From Clostridiales bacterium (GTDB taxonomy: Bacteria; Bacillota; Clostridia; Saccharofermentanales; UBA5734): a DNA stretch of 5,921 bases. Under the pieces are notes generated by a model. The model made no database searches. It was not told the origin of the DNA and saw only the letters and a program-made list of their open reading frames with translations. Of this stretch, positions 5,421-5,921 are shown one piece after another. The translations under genes were made by a program, and so were the position numbers. The stretch lies in NCBI GenBank assembly GCA_003532195.1, contig DOFA01000106.1, positions 1 to 5,921 of the forward strand. The letters run 5' to 3'. Every line of letters begins with the position of its first letter. The stretch's first letter is position 1.

Positions 5421-5921
5421 ATGTCACCTCTATTCTCCGGAAAGTCCGGCATTGGTTTGCTCCGGGATCCTGACGTTCCAGGCGGCAGCGAAAATCCCGG
5501 CGGTAGCAATCGAGAAGAAACAGCATCAATTCAGAAGTTTCGGAATCTTGCATGACAAGCTGCAGGGAATTTTCCAGCAGACCGGTGCCATCCGGCATAC
5601 TGAACAAGCCATTCGCTGCTGCGGCATCCCGGTCTTTCTCGGCAAACAGGCGATCCGCAACCAGAAACAGTGATGCTTGGCCATCGTCGCCCGGGTCGGA
5701 CAACCAATAGAAAAACCCGTTAATCTGACAGGCAGCCGCCTGGTCTTCGGCGACGACCAGAAATTGAGCGTCCCGGCTGGTATCCGGGCAGACCAGTTCA
5801 GCCGCGAAACCAGACAGATGCGCCAAGGCCTGCAGTTCTGCCAGGCAGGCATCCAGGCAGCCGGTCAGCGGCGGTCCGGCAATCCTCGTATCCCGCGGTT
5901 GCGGCGTTGGCGGGCTTGCGG
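5206..5921 (-). CDS. Unrecognised protein, 5' end outside the window, 3' end uncertain
   Basis: An open frame runs leftward from the right edge without a credible start, so the gene begins outside the window. Its first ~150 visible codons look coding: they favour CTG, GAA and GGC and encode an Ala/Leu-rich, probably helical, cytoplasmic-type sequence (for example DAQFLVVAEDQAAACQ and QASLFLVADRLFAEKD) with no signal peptide or TM segment. I do not recognise a family. The literal frame ends at 5206 (237 codons visible), 215 bp inside the exported-protein gene, and its last ~85 residues are an implausible Cys/Arg-rich stretch that looks like a shadow of that gene. A -1 shift between about 5485 and 5510 would instead give a Pro-rich tail and a TGA at 5417-5419 that overlaps the downstream ATG as ATGA. 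The true end is therefore probably 5417, by frameshift or base-call error. Co-transcribed with the 506-residue gene. Confidence 0.55.
   Translation of the reverse strand, partial: ASPPTPQPRDTRIAGPPLTGCLDACLAELQALAHLSGFAAELVCPDTSRDAQFLVVAEDQAAACQINGFFYWLSDPGDDGQASLFLVADRLFAEKDRDAAAANGLFSMPDGTGLLENSLQLVMQDSETSELMLFLLDCYRRDFRCRLERQDPGANQCRTFRRIEVTYEPSVYCSFAFRYQTDFTPPTLGFPAGCNCFAVPCSCSGCMHHRAGCLAKRCLCRQFSRNSGNTGCSGQPD
5425..5431 (-). promoter_or_regulatory. Ribosome binding site of the exported-protein gene
   Basis: AGAGGTG, continuing into A, on the minus strand ends about 4 nt before the ATG at 5420 and closely matches the 16S anti-Shine-Dalgarno complement. It supports translation from MNLRS, which keeps the signal peptide intact, rather than from an internal TTG or GTG. 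Confidence 0.75.

Noticed and set aside
5526..5852. 108-codon minus-strand frame overlapping the unrecognised upstream gene
   Set aside because: Its Trp/Cys/Arg/Pro-heavy composition looks non-coding, and the alternative frame over the same DNA has normal codon choice.

Overview
The window looks like chromosomal DNA from an anaerobic, low-to-mid GC Gram-positive bacterium of the Clostridia/Firmicutes type. This rests on purine-rich Shine-Dalgarno sites in front of every start that can be judged, sigma-70/SigA-style promoters, a GTP-type PEP carboxykinase, and a two-TM protein of a kind seen in Firmicutes and archaea. The taxonomic call is an inference. I see no mobile element, CRISPR array, tRNA or rRNA.

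Layout. Positions 1-1347 (minus strand) hold the first 449 codons of a GTP-dependent phosphoenolpyruvate carboxykinase (pckG); its C-terminus lies beyond the left edge. A 180-bp gap (1348-1527) carries its own promoter, leader hairpins and ribosome binding site. Positions 1528-2388 (minus) hold rsmA/ksgA, the 16S rRNA adenine dimethyltransferase. A 225-bp divergent control region (2389-2613) follows. It contains a perfect-consensus promoter for rsmA with a 5'-leader hairpin, an 8-bp direct repeat with 10-bp period, and an extended -10 promoter wrapped in an 8-bp inverted repeat for the rightward gene. Positions 2614-3867 (plus) encode a 417-residue two-TM protein with a large outer domain and a cytoplasmic tail, most like the DUF5305 family. 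A 32-bp convergent gap holds an imperfect hairpin. Positions 3900-5420 (minus) encode a 506-residue exported protein of unknown function. Upstream of it on the same strand, and likely in the same transcript, is an unrecognised reading frame that enters from the right edge. Its 3' end is problematic: the open frame runs 215 bp into the exported-protein gene, whereas a -1 shift would give a normal ATGA stop/start overlap.

Functionally, pckG (gluconeogenesis/anaplerosis) and rsmA (ribosome maturation) are housekeeping genes with separate promoters. The right half is a cell-envelope neighbourhood: a membrane-anchored DUF5305-like protein facing a secreted protein and its upstream partner. The least explained parts are these two envelope genes, the operator-like repeats at 2477-2561 and the reading-frame anomaly near 5417-5510.
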